Origin: Saprospiraceae bacterium
GTDB lineage: Bacteria > Bacteroidota > Bacteroidia > Chitinophagales > Saprospiraceae
DNA length: 49,992 bases
NCBI GenBank assembly: GCA_021298575.1
Contig: JAJTFM010000024.1
Coordinates: 1 to 49,992 of the forward strand
Direction: 5' to 3'
In this document: positions 27,864 to 36,992 of the stretch, in pieces
Layout of the letters: each line of letters opens with the position of its first letter
Position numbering within the stretch: position 1 is the first letter of the stretch
Program-made: the position numbers and the translations under genes
Notes under the pieces: model-generated
Told to the model about the DNA's origin: nothing
The model's database searches: none
What the model saw: the letters and a program-made list of their open reading frames with translations, nothing else

Positions 27864-28557
27864 ATGAAAAAACTGCTTCTTCTGATGTTGTCTGTGGTTG
27901 TTCTGGGAGCCTGTTCCAAGGATTTCCTGAGCGAATCGGCGCCTGGCCAGGGTGTGTCCGGGTCTATCACACGCTTTGCCGTCAACGGAAACTATATGTA
28001 TGTCCTGAACCAGAACGAGGTACAGACCTACGATATAACCGACCGGGCAAATCCGGTGCTCAAACACAGGCTTGCTACCGACTGGGGACTTGAAACGATT
28101 ACGTTCTACGATAACTCGCTTTTTCTCGGATCCACCACGGCCCTGTATATCCTCGATATTACTAATCCGGCAGTACCGGTGATTCAGGCCAAGTCCGACC
28201 GCCTCTCCACCGTAGGCTTCACTGGTTGCGATCCCGTGGCTGTGAACGGGGATTATGCCTATTCCACGATCAAGGTAATCGAAAATATATGCGGGGTTAT
28301 CTCGGCAGAAAGTGCCCTGATCGTTTACGACGTGTCGAACAAATCCAATCCAAGATGAGGGAAGCGATTTGCTTGTGGTTTACGATATCACCAATCCTGC
28401 GGCACTCGAACTGGCTCCGGTAACTGTCCCTATGACCGATCCATACGATTTGATTGTGGATGGCCAGCGGATGATTGTGTCTACCAAAACGGATTTTCAG
28501 ATTTTTGACGTCAGTCAGCTCCCCCAAATCCGGAAAATAGGTACTATTGGCAAGTGA
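27864..28557 (+). pseudogene. LVIVD-repeat lipoprotein, frameshifted with internal deletion
   Basis: The first frame (27864-28358, 164 residues) starts with a lipoprotein signal (lipobox LGAC) and carries LVIVD-type repeats such as LYILDITNPAVPVI and LIVYDVSNKSNP. It then hits TGA at 28356-28358. The remaining repeats continue in another frame: DEGSDLLVVYDITNP from about 28354 to the stop at 28557. In the family roughly 25 residues separate the two motifs now joined, so part of a repeat seems lost along with the frame. The lesion can be a true mutation or an assembly gap. The first part could still yield a secreted truncated product. Confidence 0.7.
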
Positions 28558-29249
28558 TGATGCGCAATTTACTGATTATCATATTCATACAGTTGCCGGT
28601 TGCGATGTGGTCGCAGTCGGCAACTGTTATTCCGGAACTACCCCCTTTTACATTTAAAATTGTTCCGGGCCCGCTCCTGAACCCTGTCCAGACTTCCTTT
28701 GATGTCAGAATGGATATTCCAGTTGCACGCAGGTGGGCACTGGAAGCCGGTGGGGGGCTTATTCTTGGTTCTGAGCCACTTGCCCAGTTCAAAAATGAGT
28801 ATTACAGGGGTATTAAAATCAGGCCTGCTGTCAAATTCTATCTGCAAAGAGCAGAGAAAAAAGATGTTTATCTGAGTCTGGTTATTAAAAATCACATCAT
28901 ACGGCATGCCGAGTATCGTTCCGTTACGCGCCAGGGTAACCAGTATTCGGAGTGGTTGTTGCTTGAGCGCAGACTGAATCTTTGGAGCGGGCTTGTTTGT
29001 GCGGGTTTTCAGAATTATCTCGGGAGCAATCAGCGTTTTCTGCTGGAAACCTATTTCGGCGTTGGTCGTCGCAGACTAAGCGTTTCTGAGGCCAGTCTCC
29101 CGGCAGATGCCACAGATTTCGATAACAGGGATTTCAACTGGTTGTGGCAGCAGAATAATGCGGGGGTTACATTCCGTCCGGATATAGCGCTCAGTTTCTG
29201 TATAGGCTGGGCTGGCAGAAAGCCGGTTGTCAGTCAACCTTTGCCGTAA
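28557..29249 (+). CDS. Exported outer-membrane beta-barrel-like protein, unknown function
   Basis: 230 residues from the ATG at 28557, whose A is the last base of the preceding stop (TGATG). The signal peptide ends near MWSQS. The body has alternating hydrophobic residues with barrel-like strands (WALEAGGGLIL, GIKIRPAVKFYL, FLLETYFGVGRRRL), resembling DUF3575-type small barrels. I do not recognise a precise family. It closes the TonB-receptor group. The last 20 bp overlap the convergent DUF3108 gene. Confidence 0.65.
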   Translation: MMRNLLIIIFIQLPVAMWSQSATVIPELPPFTFKIVPGPLLNPVQTSFDVRMDIPVARRWALEAGGGLILGSEPLAQFKNEYYRGIKIRPAVKFYLQRAEKKDVYLSLVIKNHIIRHAEYRSVTRQGNQYSEWLLLERRLNLWSGLVCAGFQNYLGSNQRFLLETYFGVGRRRLSVSEASLPADATDFDNRDFNWLWQQNNAGVTFRPDIALSFCIGWAGRKPVVSQPLP

Positions 29250-30066
29250 ATGCATGCTTAAGGCCCCAATATTGCTTCAATACCATCTTCACCGAGCCAA
29301 CAGAAACCGGCGATTCAATCAGTACAGGAATTCGGTTCTGGTCATCAGACACCCAGACGCTCATGCGGGCGTCGTCACTGAACACATTTCCTGCAATAAC
29401 CTCTGGTTGAAACTTCATGGTTTTATAGCGGCCCATTCCGTGTACCTTCTTGTCGGCCTCTTTCCCCATATACCGCATCTGAAGCGGAAATTCTTCCTGA
29501 TCCATGAATACCCTGAATGGCACGCTGTAGCCTTGCTGTTGTCCGGAGAAGTCCAGCGTACGCAGAAAATAGAGTGTGGATAGCACATCATATACAGGAG
29601 GCTGAACAGTATGCTGTGTAACGGTTTCTGATGCTCCGCGCTGAGGAGCCCGCCAAACGGTAGTTTTCCGGGCGCTCTGGTTGAAGGAAATTTTCTCGAA
29701 GATGTGGTAATCACCCTCATTGACCGAACGCTCCGAGTAATTGGGCAGCAGCGTGCTTTTGTCTGCCCAGGAGTCGTACTCGTCATTCACTGTAAAGAAC
29801 CACTCATACGAGTCATAAGTAGTTCCCTTTGCCTGATAGTGGTATTGAGTGCCCTCATCGAGGACGCGGAAAGTGACCTCGCCGGCAGGCACCCATAGAA
29901 AATTCAGGTTGTAATAAATCTTGTACGTGAGCTGTTCGCCGTGTTGAAAAGACACATTGGATGTGACGGCGGTGTTGGGTTCACGTGTGTGTGACTCGGG
30001 CGCGTGGAGGGGTTCTGCTCCCGGAATCAGTACCGGAAGGAGAAAAAGGGGCAATAATGTTTTCAT
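29230..30066 (-). CDS. DUF3108 domain protein
   Basis: 278 residues with a signal peptide (about 1-17). The body matches DUF3108: FQHGEQLTYKIYYNLNFLWVPAGE at the start, a Tyr-rich middle and DDARMSVWVSDDQNRIPVLIE near the end. DUF3108 proteins are periplasmic or outer-membrane associated and adopt a lipocalin- or LolA-like beta fold; function is unknown. It follows the porT-like gene by 14 bp. It overlaps the plus-strand barrel gene at the 3' end. Confidence 0.85.
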   Translation of the reverse strand: MKTLLPLFLLPVLIPGAEPLHAPESHTREPNTAVTSNVSFQHGEQLTYKIYYNLNFLWVPAGEVTFRVLDEGTQYHYQAKGTTYDSYEWFFTVNDEYDSWADKSTLLPNYSERSVNEGDYHIFEKISFNQSARKTTVWRAPQRGASETVTQHTVQPPVYDVLSTLYFLRTLDFSGQQQGYSVPFRVFMDQEEFPLQMRYMGKEADKKVHGMGRYKTMKFQPEVIAGNVFSDDARMSVWVSDDQNRIPVLIESPVSVGSVKMVLKQYWGLKHAFTAKVD

Positions 30067-30080
30067 CTCTGAAGGGAATT

Positions 30081-30818
30081 TTAGCCTTCGAAGTGGAACG
30101 ACAGAGTGAATGTACGAGACGTCACCTTGTCAAGAATCGTACTTTGCTGAAGGTTGTCATTGTAAATCAATATGTTGTTCAACCCCTGAGATATCTTTAT
30201 TTCGGGAGAGAAAATAAAGTAGGGGAAGAAAAACTGAATTCCTGCACCGTATTCCACCTGAAAATCGGTGGGGGCAATTCTCACCAGGCCGGCCGCCTGA
30301 CGCGTTCTGGAGTCACTGGCCACATCGAATGAATACTTCACACCACCAATGATGAACAGTCGGAAATCGTGGTAGGGAGCCGATTTGTAACGCGCCTGAA
30401 AAGGAAGTTCGACGAATACGGACTCAATGGGGCGGTTAAGGATACGCCCTTCTCCACCTGCCGGAGAGTACCGGATGGTATGTTCTGCAAATGACAGGGT
30501 AGGGAGGAAACGAATATCAAAGTATTCCCCGATTTTGAGGTTGGATACGATTCCGAGATTGAACCCGGGGCCGGTAACCGATTCTGCCCGTGCGAAAGAG
30601 TCGTTACGGATGAAGTTCTGGGAGTGAAAAATTTTGTAGTTACTGGAGTTATAACCCAGCGTAATACCAAAATAGTATGGTTTCTGCTGGAAATCCATAT
30701 AGTTCAGGTTATTGCCTGAACTGTACTGAGCATTTGCATTGAACGGTGCGAAAAATAGCAGTGCCAGCAACAGGCTGCAGCAGACTGTCTTTATTTCGTT
30801 GCCGAGTAGATAGAGCAT
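30081..30818 (-). CDS. porT: PorT-like outer-membrane beta-barrel (type IX secretion-associated)
   Basis: 245 residues from the ATG at 30818. A start at 30842 adds eight residues and increases overlap with ubiE. The signal peptide ends FNANAQ. The rest is a small beta barrel with PorT-like features: QQKPYYFGITLGYNSSNYKI, LGIVSNLKIGEYFDIRFLPTLSF and VFVELPFQARYKS. PorT/SprT supports type IX secretion and gliding in Bacteroidota. The ubiE-porT adjacency is common in the phylum and strengthens the call. It overlaps the ubiE 3' end by 28 bp. Confidence 0.82.
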   Translation of the reverse strand: MLYLLGNEIKTVCCSLLLALLFFAPFNANAQYSSGNNLNYMDFQQKPYYFGITLGYNSSNYKIFHSQNFIRNDSFARAESVTGPGFNLGIVSNLKIGEYFDIRFLPTLSFAEHTIRYSPAGGEGRILNRPIESVFVELPFQARYKSAPYHDFRLFIIGGVKYSFDVASDSRTRQAAGLVRIAPTDFQVEYGAGIQFFFPYFIFSPEIKISQGLNNILIYNDNLQQSTILDKVTSRTFTLSFHFEG

Positions 30819-31519
30819 ATTCCGAGCGTTAGTCGTTCGCATGTTGGATTCCTGTATCCTGTTTTGGTTAACACCTGAAGGAAGTCGTTTCCCTCAGGAA
30901 AAGCCTGTACACTCTCGAACAGATAGGTGTAGGCGCGCATGTCTCTGCTGGTTAAACGTCCAATCAGGGGTAAAACGTATCTGAAATACGCATTGTATAT
31001 CTGTTTGAACGGAAAAATATGCGGTTTGGAGAATTCCAGTATCACAATCCGGCCATCAGAACGCAACACACGATACATCTCCGTCAGCCCTTTCTCCAGA
31101 TTTTCAAAATTCCGAACACCGAAAGCTACCGTAACGGCATCAAATGTATCGTTCTCAAAACGCAGCTGTTCGGAATCACCGGTTTCCAGGCTGATGACAT
31201 CTGACAGAGCAGCCTCATTGATTTTGACGCGGCCAAAATCGAGCATCTGGTTGGAGATATCTATCCCGATAATGGAAGCTGGTTTTAGAATCCGTGCCAT
31301 CAGTATGGCTACATCTGCTGTTCCGGTTGCCACATCGAGTATCTGCTGCGGCTTTTCCCTGAGGTACCGGATAGCCTTTTTGCGCCAGCCCACGTCTATA
31401 CCCAGAGAGAGCACTCTGTTGAGCAGGTCGTACTTGTGAGCTATGCTGTCGAACATTTGTTCAACTTCCGCTTTCTTGCCGGCTGTGGAGCCATAAGGTG
31501 TGACAGATTCTCTGGACAT
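30791..31519 (-). CDS. ubiE: Demethylmenaquinone methyltransferase (UbiE/MenG)
   Basis: 242 residues from the ATG at 31519. An ORF extension to 31567 crosses an exact promoter element, so the shorter start is preferred. Motifs are MFDSIAHKYDLLNRVLSLG, ILDVATGTADVAI (SAM motif I), VTVAFGVRNFEN and LEFSKP. The enzyme methylates demethylmenaquinone to menaquinone with SAM, the last step of menaquinone synthesis. It is cytoplasmic or membrane-associated. It is followed by porT and DUF3108 in one apparent operon. Confidence 0.93.
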   Translation of the reverse strand: MSRESVTPYGSTAGKKAEVEQMFDSIAHKYDLLNRVLSLGIDVGWRKKAIRYLREKPQQILDVATGTADVAILMARILKPASIIGIDISNQMLDFGRVKINEAALSDVISLETGDSEQLRFENDTFDAVTVAFGVRNFENLEKGLTEMYRVLRSDGRIVILEFSKPHIFPFKQIYNAYFRYVLPLIGRLTSRDMRAYTYLFESVQAFPEGNDFLQVLTKTGYRNPTCERLTLGICSIYSATK

Positions 31520-31548
31520 ATTCCTGTTTGAGTCGGTTTTCGGGGGCA

Positions 31549-31556
31549 CAAAGGTA
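31549..31556 (-). promoter_or_regulatory. -7 promoter element TACCTTTG for ubiE
   Basis: On the minus strand this reads TACCTTTG, an exact TAnnTTTG match. It lies 29 bp upstream of the ubiE ATG at 31519, which supports that start. Confidence 0.6.
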
Positions 31557-31574
31557 GGGTTTCGCACAATGGAT

Positions 31575-31602
31575 TCGGCAGAGAATCCTGAACAATCTCT
31601 TA
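31575..31602. repeat. Solitary half-site of the inverted-repeat element
   Basis: These 28 bases match 47885-47912, the right end of the MITE-like element, with one mismatch (T for G at 31596). No partner inverted copy is seen nearby. The outer bases supply the TAA stop codon of the mvaD gene (31600-31602). Confidence 0.75.
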
Positions 31603-32688
31603 CAATTCCTCCGGTCCTTCTCCCACCCAGTCCTGCTGCACATAGTTGTCTTCACAGTGTTCCAGCAGGTGCTCGTCAATGAAAGCGCGTACATCGTGGA
31701 CTATTTCTCCGGGATAGAGCAGGTGAACGTTGGGCCCCGCATCGAGGGTGAAATATACCGGATGCCCCGTGTCGGCCCTGTATTGTTTCACTTTTTCAAT
31801 AATTGCGAGTGTGTCGGGGCGAATCAGGGTGTACGACGGGTTGCTGCACATCATTAATGCATGGAGGGTCATGGCCTCATCTTCGGCTATCTTGCCGAAG
31901 GTTTCAAGGTCACCGGTTTTCATGGCGTGGAGAAGTGCTTCCAGTCTCACCCGCGCCTGCGCATAACGAGGCTCAGCGTACGGATTGCCGTCCATCAGTG
32001 CATGGCCTGCACGGCTGCTGACGGCTTTTTCTGCCCTGCTGACGATAAGAATATCATCGTGGTAATTCCTGAACACCTCATGAATCTGATTGCCGACCGG
32101 AACAGCATACTCATTGCTGCTTCCCTTTACGTGTGTTGTTTCACCCCATACTGCTGCATGAGGAAATACAGAACGGCAGGCAGAGCCGCTGCCAAGACGT
32201 GCCAGATAAGATGCTTTCCGGTCAAAAACCTCCTGGTCGCGCAGAGTCCCGAACAGTTTGTCCTCCAGTGAACACAGGCACAGCGCCAGCGCCGACATGG
32301 CTGAAGCAGAAGAGGCAATACCGGCAGAGTGGGGGAATGAGTTTCCTGTTCTGACTGTCAGGTTTAACTGGGAAAGAAACGGGAATACCGGTAGCAGACT
32401 TTTCAGAAATTCCAGCACTTTTTTCCGGAATGCTTCGTTCTCTTCCTGGTGAAAATAGAATTCAAGATCAATCTGGCCATCCGGCATATCGTCTTTGAAA
32501 GAATATTCCAGGTTCGTATCAGTACAGGATGAAGCCAGTGTCAGGCTCAGTGACGGGTTTTTGGGCAATTGAATACCGTATTTGCCCCAGTATTTGATGA
32601 TGGCAATATTACTTGGAGAACGCCAGGTGATACTTCCGGGTTCGGGTGCTGCGGAGGAATCGAGGATAAGATGCGGATTGTTGAACAT
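31600..32688 (-). CDS. mvaD: Diphosphomevalonate decarboxylase
   Basis: 362 residues. The GHMP-fold enzyme shows SPSNIAIIKYWGKYG near residue 25, the phosphate-binding loop SAGIASSASAMSAL, and the C-terminal FTLDAGPNVHLL, which includes the catalytic Asp region. It decarboxylates mevalonate 5-diphosphate to isopentenyl diphosphate using ATP. Its presence means this organism uses the mevalonate route, as many Saprospiria and Flavobacteriia do. No other pathway gene is in the window. Its stop codon lies inside a copy of a repeat end. Confidence 0.92.
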   Translation of the reverse strand: MFNNPHLILDSSAAPEPGSITWRSPSNIAIIKYWGKYGIQLPKNPSLSLTLASSCTDTNLEYSFKDDMPDGQIDLEFYFHQEENEAFRKKVLEFLKSLLPVFPFLSQLNLTVRTGNSFPHSAGIASSASAMSALALCLCSLEDKLFGTLRDQEVFDRKASYLARLGSGSACRSVFPHAAVWGETTHVKGSSNEYAVPVGNQIHEVFRNYHDDILIVSRAEKAVSSRAGHALMDGNPYAEPRYAQARVRLEALLHAMKTGDLETFGKIAEDEAMTLHALMMCSNPSYTLIRPDTLAIIEKVKQYRADTGHPVYFTLDAGPNVHLLYPGEIVHDVRAFIDEHLLEHCEDNYVQQDWVGEGPEEL

Positions 32689-32779
32689 GGCAAGTGGACT
32701 TCAGAAGAATGTTTCGCCGTAATAACAGCAAATATCGCAGCAAAGATTACAAATCGGCCGATAATTCGCCTGACTATTC

Positions 32780-32787
32780 TAATTTTG
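32780..32787 (+). promoter_or_regulatory. -7 promoter element TAATTTTG
   Basis: Exact TAnnTTTG match, 44 bp before the ATG at 32832. It supports that ATG as start of the PASTA gene rather than the in-frame GTG/ATG at 32694 or 32709. Confidence 0.45.
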
Positions 32788-32831
32788 CTACTGAAAAACC
32801 GCTAACATCACCAAATTATACCCATTACCCA

Positions 32832-33689
32832 ATGGCAAGAGGCTCCTGGAAGAACAATTCCATACTGGACATGCTCCGGCGTACAGGCGTTGAACTATAC
32901 TCATTCATAACAACTCCGTTTGTTTTCAAGAACTGCCTGGCCATGTTGGGTACGGTCATGTTTATCCTGTCGCTTACATTCTGGTGGCTCAAATGCTACA
33001 CTCAGCACGGCGACAGCGTGAAGGTGCCCGAGTATATTGGAATGAACATCCGGGATGCCTCACGCAAGGCACGGGCCCGCAATTTTGGAGTTGCTATCAG
33101 TGACTCTGTATATGTTCAGGGAAAATCTGCGGGCGAGATTGTTGCGCAGGACCCCAAACCGGGAAGCGATGTCAAGGAGGGACGTACTATTTACTTCACG
33201 GTAAACAAAAGCAATCCTGATATTATCAAGCTGCCCGATCTGGCCGGCGGTGATGATTATGAACTCTACAGCCGTAAAATTGCCCGGCTCGGGCTCACTC
33301 CGCGCGTTGTTGCGCGCATGCCCGACCCCCGTCTTGGTCCGAATGTCATTATTGATGTGATTTATCACGGCGATACCATTACTCGTGAACTGCGACAGGG
33401 GGTATCTGTTGAAATGGGCTCCATCATAGATTTTGTGGTGAGCGAGGAAGTGGTAACAGCTGCCTTTATCCCGGATTGTGTGGGCCAGACGCTCGACGCT
33501 GCCAAGTTTCTGATTGAGGCAAATGGCCTGCTTGTCGGCTCCATTATTCCCGATGAAACAACTGACAAGTATGACAATGAGGCATACGTTTACAGGCAAA
33601 CTCCGAAATTTGACCCGAATGGCTCTATGAAAAGAGGCGAGCAGGTAGATCTCTATATCACGAGAGAAAAGCCTGCAGATAATAACTGA
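32832..33689 (+). CDS. PASTA domain membrane protein
   Basis: 285 residues from the ATG at 32832. In-frame starts at 32709 (ATG) and 32694 (GTG) exist, but the added 41-46 residues look non-coding and contain a promoter element. One transmembrane helix (about 33-54) precedes three PASTA repeats (about 60-130, 135-205, 212-280), each with KVPEYIGMN- or KLPDLAGG-like openings. PASTA domains bind peptidoglycan or muropeptides, or act as spacers. There is no kinase or transpeptidase domain. Stand-alone PASTA proteins are common in Bacteroidota, with undefined function. A rhodanese gene follows by 22 bp. Confidence 0.82.
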   Translation: MARGSWKNNSILDMLRRTGVELYSFITTPFVFKNCLAMLGTVMFILSLTFWWLKCYTQHGDSVKVPEYIGMNIRDASRKARARNFGVAISDSVYVQGKSAGEIVAQDPKPGSDVKEGRTIYFTVNKSNPDIIKLPDLAGGDDYELYSRKIARLGLTPRVVARMPDPRLGPNVIIDVIYHGDTITRELRQGVSVEMGSIIDFVVSEEVVTAAFIPDCVGQTLDAAKFLIEANGLLVGSIIPDETTDKYDNEAYVYRQTPKFDPNGSMKRGEQVDLYITREKPADNN

Positions 33690-33711
33690 TCAAACTCAAT
33701 CAACTCAACAC

Positions 33712-34014
33712 ATGGATATTACAGTACAGGAACTCCGTCAGAAACTCGATTCAGGTGAACAATTCCTGCTTCTTGACGTGCGCGAACCGTGGGAATACGA
33801 GGAGTTTAATATTGGTGGCAAACTGGTGCCTGTCGGTTCTCTGATGAACCAGATGTGGGAACTGGAAGAATACAAAGACCAGCCTGTTGTGGTCCATTGC
33901 CGCTCGGGCGCGCGTTCGGCCATGGCACAAGGGCTGCTGATGGCGAACGGTTTCACCAATGTTCGTAACCTCAAGGGAGGAATGCTGGCCTGGCTGGAAG
34001 CCTTCGGCCGCTAA
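33712..34014 (+). CDS. Rhodanese-like domain protein
   Basis: 100 residues, a single rhodanese domain. The active-site loop is HCRSGARS with the sulfur-accepting Cys63. LLLDVREPWEYEEFNIGG is the conserved N-terminal signature and GGMLAWLEAFGR the C-terminal one. It is cytoplasmic, with no signal peptide. Such single-domain rhodaneses carry persulfide sulfur for thiolation or detoxification. It ends 51 bp from the convergent uvrA. Confidence 0.92.
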   Translation: MDITVQELRQKLDSGEQFLLLDVREPWEYEEFNIGGKLVPVGSLMNQMWELEEYKDQPVVVHCRSGARSAMAQGLLMANGFTNVRNLKGGMLAWLEAFGR

Positions 34015-34065
34015 AAGCATATCCGGAATATACGCTTGGCTCCAGGTGTGCCGAAAACGGCCCGG

Positions 34066-36960
34066 TTAAAGCGTGTTTTCCGAACGTGGTGCCAGTTCAG
34101 AAACAAGAAAGCGACCGGTATAACTCTCCGGAACCTGCGCCACCTCCTCCGGTGTGCCGGCTGCTATAATTGTGCCACCCCGGTGACCACCCTCGGGACC
34201 TACGTCTATAATGTAATCGGCCATCTTGATTACATCGAGATTGTGTTCGATGACAATAACGGTATTTCCCTTTTCCACAAGTTTGTTAAGTACCGACAGC
34301 AACTGGCGGATATCATCAAAATGCAATCCGGTGGTAGGCTCATCGAGGATATATATGGTGCGGCCGGTATCTTTTTTCGACAATTCCTCGGCGAGTTTAA
34401 CCCGCTGGGCCTCTCCGCCTGACAGGGTAGTAGCCTGTTGCCCGAGTGTTATATAGCCCAAACCCACATCCTGCAGTGTTTTGATTTTCCTGAAGATATT
34501 GGGAATGGGTTCAAAGAACTCGGCAGCCTCGTGAATGGTCATATCCAGCACATCGGAGATGGATTTCCCCTTGTACAACACCTCCAGTGTCTCGCGGTTA
34601 TAGCGGCGTCCCTGACAGCGTTCGCAGTGAACCTGCACATCAGGAAGGAAATTCATTTCAATGGTGCGCAGACCGGCTCCCTCACACACTTCGCATCTTC
34701 CTCCCTTGACATTGAAAGAGAATCTGCCGTTGCTGTAGCCCCTTATTTTGGCCTCCGGTGTATCGGCAAAAAGTTTTCTGATGTCGCCGAAAACATTGGT
34801 ATAGGTAGCCGGATTTGAACGGGGTGTGCGGCCGATCGGGCTTTGGTCAATTTCAATTACCTTGTCCAGGAACTCCAATCCGCTTATGTTCCGGTAGGGA
34901 AGCGGGCGTTTCAGACTCCTGTGAAAATGGTGCTGAAGAATAGGGTAGAGAGTCTCATTAATGAGCGATGACTTTCCTGATCCAGAGACACCCGTTACGC
35001 ACACAAGCGTACCCAGCGGTATGGATACAGAAACATCCTTCAGATTATGCCCTGTACAGCCTTCAATAGCAAGCAGGTTTCCGCCTTTTCCGGTTCTGCG
35101 GACATTGGGTATCTCAAGTCGGGCTCTGCCGGCCAGATAGTCACTCGTGGCAGTTGATTTTTTCAGAAAGTTTGTTGGATTGCCTGTATCAACAACTTCA
35201 CCACCGTGTTTACCTGCTCCGGGCCCCAGATCTATCAGGTAGTCGGATTCGAGCATGATATCGCGATCGTGCTCTACCACCAGTACCGTATTGCCAATAT
35301 CCCGCAGATTCTTGAGTGCCTCGATAAGGCGCAGGTTGTCGCGCTGGTGAAGACCAATACTGGGCTCATCGAGAATATAGGTGATACCTGTCAGTTGAGA
35401 GCCAATCTGAGTTGCCAGTCTGATACGCTGGCTTTCTCCGCCGGAAAGAGTACGGGAGGAGCGGTTAAGGGCCAGATAATCCAGACCCACCTGAAGCAGA
35501 AATTTTAGTCGGAACCGAATCTCCTTGAGTACATCCCTGGCAATTGCCCGCTGCCGGTCCGATAACTCGGGTTCTATGCGCTGAATTCTCTCATAAAGCT
35601 CATTCAGATCCATTTCCGAGAGTTCGGAAATGTTCATGTCGGCAATTTTGAACCAGAGACTCTCCTTTTTCAGTCGGGCGCCGTTACAATCGGGGCAGTT
35701 GGCCACTACCATGAAATCTTCGGCCCACTGACGAATTTTTTCGGAGGTGGATTCGGTGTACCACCGTTTCAGCATATTCACCAGGCCTTCGTAGGCAAGA
35801 TTGTAGCTAAACTCTTCGCCGCCCCATGTTACGTCCACTTTGACATCTTCCTCACCGCCGAAGAGGATAGCCTGCAGCGCTTTCTCTGGCAGTTCACCAA
35901 CGGGGGTGCTGAAACTGAAACTGTATTTTTTGGCGAGTGCCCGCAACTGTTTGAACATCATATTGTCACGGACTTCACCCAGCGGAGCGATTCCGACCTC
36001 GTTGATACTTTTCTTCCGGTCTGGAATAACCCGGTCCATATCCACCTCGTGCACCTCACCCAGTCCCTTACAGTTCGGACACATTCCGTAAGGTGAGTTG
36101 AAGGAGAACGTATTGGGAGATGGTTCGTCGTAAGAAATACCCGATACGGGGCACATCAGATTTCTGGAATAAACAGCTTCGGCGGCATTTCCGTCGAGAG
36201 GCACCACCTGTAGCAGTCCTTCGCTCAGTTTCAGGGCTGTTTTGACACTTTCAGCCAGTCGGCCCGAGCGATCATCGCCCATTTGAAGGCGATCCACCAC
36301 AATTTCTATATCGTGGATTTTATAGCGGTCCACTTGCATACCGGCGGTGATTTCCTGCATTTCACCGTCAATCCTTACCCTTGTGTAGCCCTGTTTGCGT
36401 ATTTGTTCGAACAGTTCGCGGTAATGGCCTTTTCTGGATCTGACAACCGGTGCCAGTACTGCAATCTTGCTGCCGGAAAATCGCGTTGAAATATTTTCCA
36501 CGATCTGATCCTCCGTGTATTGAATCATTTTTTCGCCGGTGACATACGAGTACGCCTCGCCTGCGCGTGCGAAAAGAAGCCGGAGAAAATCGTAAACTTC
36601 CGTGACTGTTCCGACAGTGGAGCGGGGGTTTCTGCCGGTAGTTTTCTGTTCAATGGAGATTACCGGCGACAGGCCGGTGATTTGTTCCACATCGGGGCGT
36701 TCCATTTCGCCTATGAACTGGCGTGCATAGCTGGACAGCGTTTCCATGAAACGGCGTTGCCCTTCCGCATAGATGGTATCAAAAGCGAGAGAACTCTTTC
36801 CGGAGCCGCTGACACCGGTGATTACCACGAGCCGGTTGCGCGGGATTCGGACATCTATGTTCTTCAGGTTGTGCGCACGGGCGCCTGTGACTTCGATATA
36901 TTCCTGATCGGCAGTCTCGGGGGACTGATTTCCTGGGCCGGAATTTGCAGTTTTTGTCAT
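34066..36960 (-). CDS. uvrA: Excinuclease ABC subunit A
   Basis: 964 residues from the ATG at 36960 (an ATG at 36975 adds five). Two ABC modules are clear: Walker [13 protein letters not shown] and [12 protein letters not shown], signatures LSGGESQRI and LSGGEAQRV, Walker B YILDEPS and YILDEPT. The zinc module CEVC...CERC near the C-terminal ABC is intact. In the first zinc module the opening pair reads CPVS (Cys270, Ser273), so one ligand is replaced; the second pair CPNC is present. UvrA scans DNA for bulky lesions and loads UvrB. It lies 32 bp after the nucleotidyltransferase gene. Confidence 0.96.
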   Translation of the reverse strand: MTKTANSGPGNQSPETADQEYIEVTGARAHNLKNIDVRIPRNRLVVITGVSGSGKSSLAFDTIYAEGQRRFMETLSSYARQFIGEMERPDVEQITGLSPVISIEQKTTGRNPRSTVGTVTEVYDFLRLLFARAGEAYSYVTGEKMIQYTEDQIVENISTRFSGSKIAVLAPVVRSRKGHYRELFEQIRKQGYTRVRIDGEMQEITAGMQVDRYKIHDIEIVVDRLQMGDDRSGRLAESVKTALKLSEGLLQVVPLDGNAAEAVYSRNLMCPVSGISYDEPSPNTFSFNSPYGMCPNCKGLGEVHEVDMDRVIPDRKKSINEVGIAPLGEVRDNMMFKQLRALAKKYSFSFSTPVGELPEKALQAILFGGEEDVKVDVTWGGEEFSYNLAYEGLVNMLKRWYTESTSEKIRQWAEDFMVVANCPDCNGARLKKESLWFKIADMNISELSEMDLNELYERIQRIEPELSDRQRAIARDVLKEIRFRLKFLLQVGLDYLALNRSSRTLSGGESQRIRLATQIGSQLTGITYILDEPSIGLHQRDNLRLIEALKNLRDIGNTVLVVEHDRDIMLESDYLIDLGPGAGKHGGEVVDTGNPTNFLKKSTATSDYLAGRARLEIPNVRRTGKGGNLLAIEGCTGHNLKDVSVSIPLGTLVCVTGVSGSGKSSLINETLYPILQHHFHRSLKRPLPYRNISGLEFLDKVIEIDQSPIGRTPRSNPATYTNVFGDIRKLFADTPEAKIRGYSNGRFSFNVKGGRCEVCEGAGLRTIEMNFLPDVQVHCERCQGRRYNRETLEVLYKGKSISDVLDMTIHEAAEFFEPIPNIFRKIKTLQDVGLGYITLGQQATTLSGGEAQRVKLAEELSKKDTGRTIYILDEPTTGLHFDDIRQLLSVLNKLVEKGNTVIVIEHNLDVIKMADYIIDVGPEGGHRGGTIIAAGTPEEVAQVPESYTGRFLVSELAPRSENTL

Positions 36961-36992
36961 TTCGAGTGTAAACAACCGTTACCGTTTTCAGT

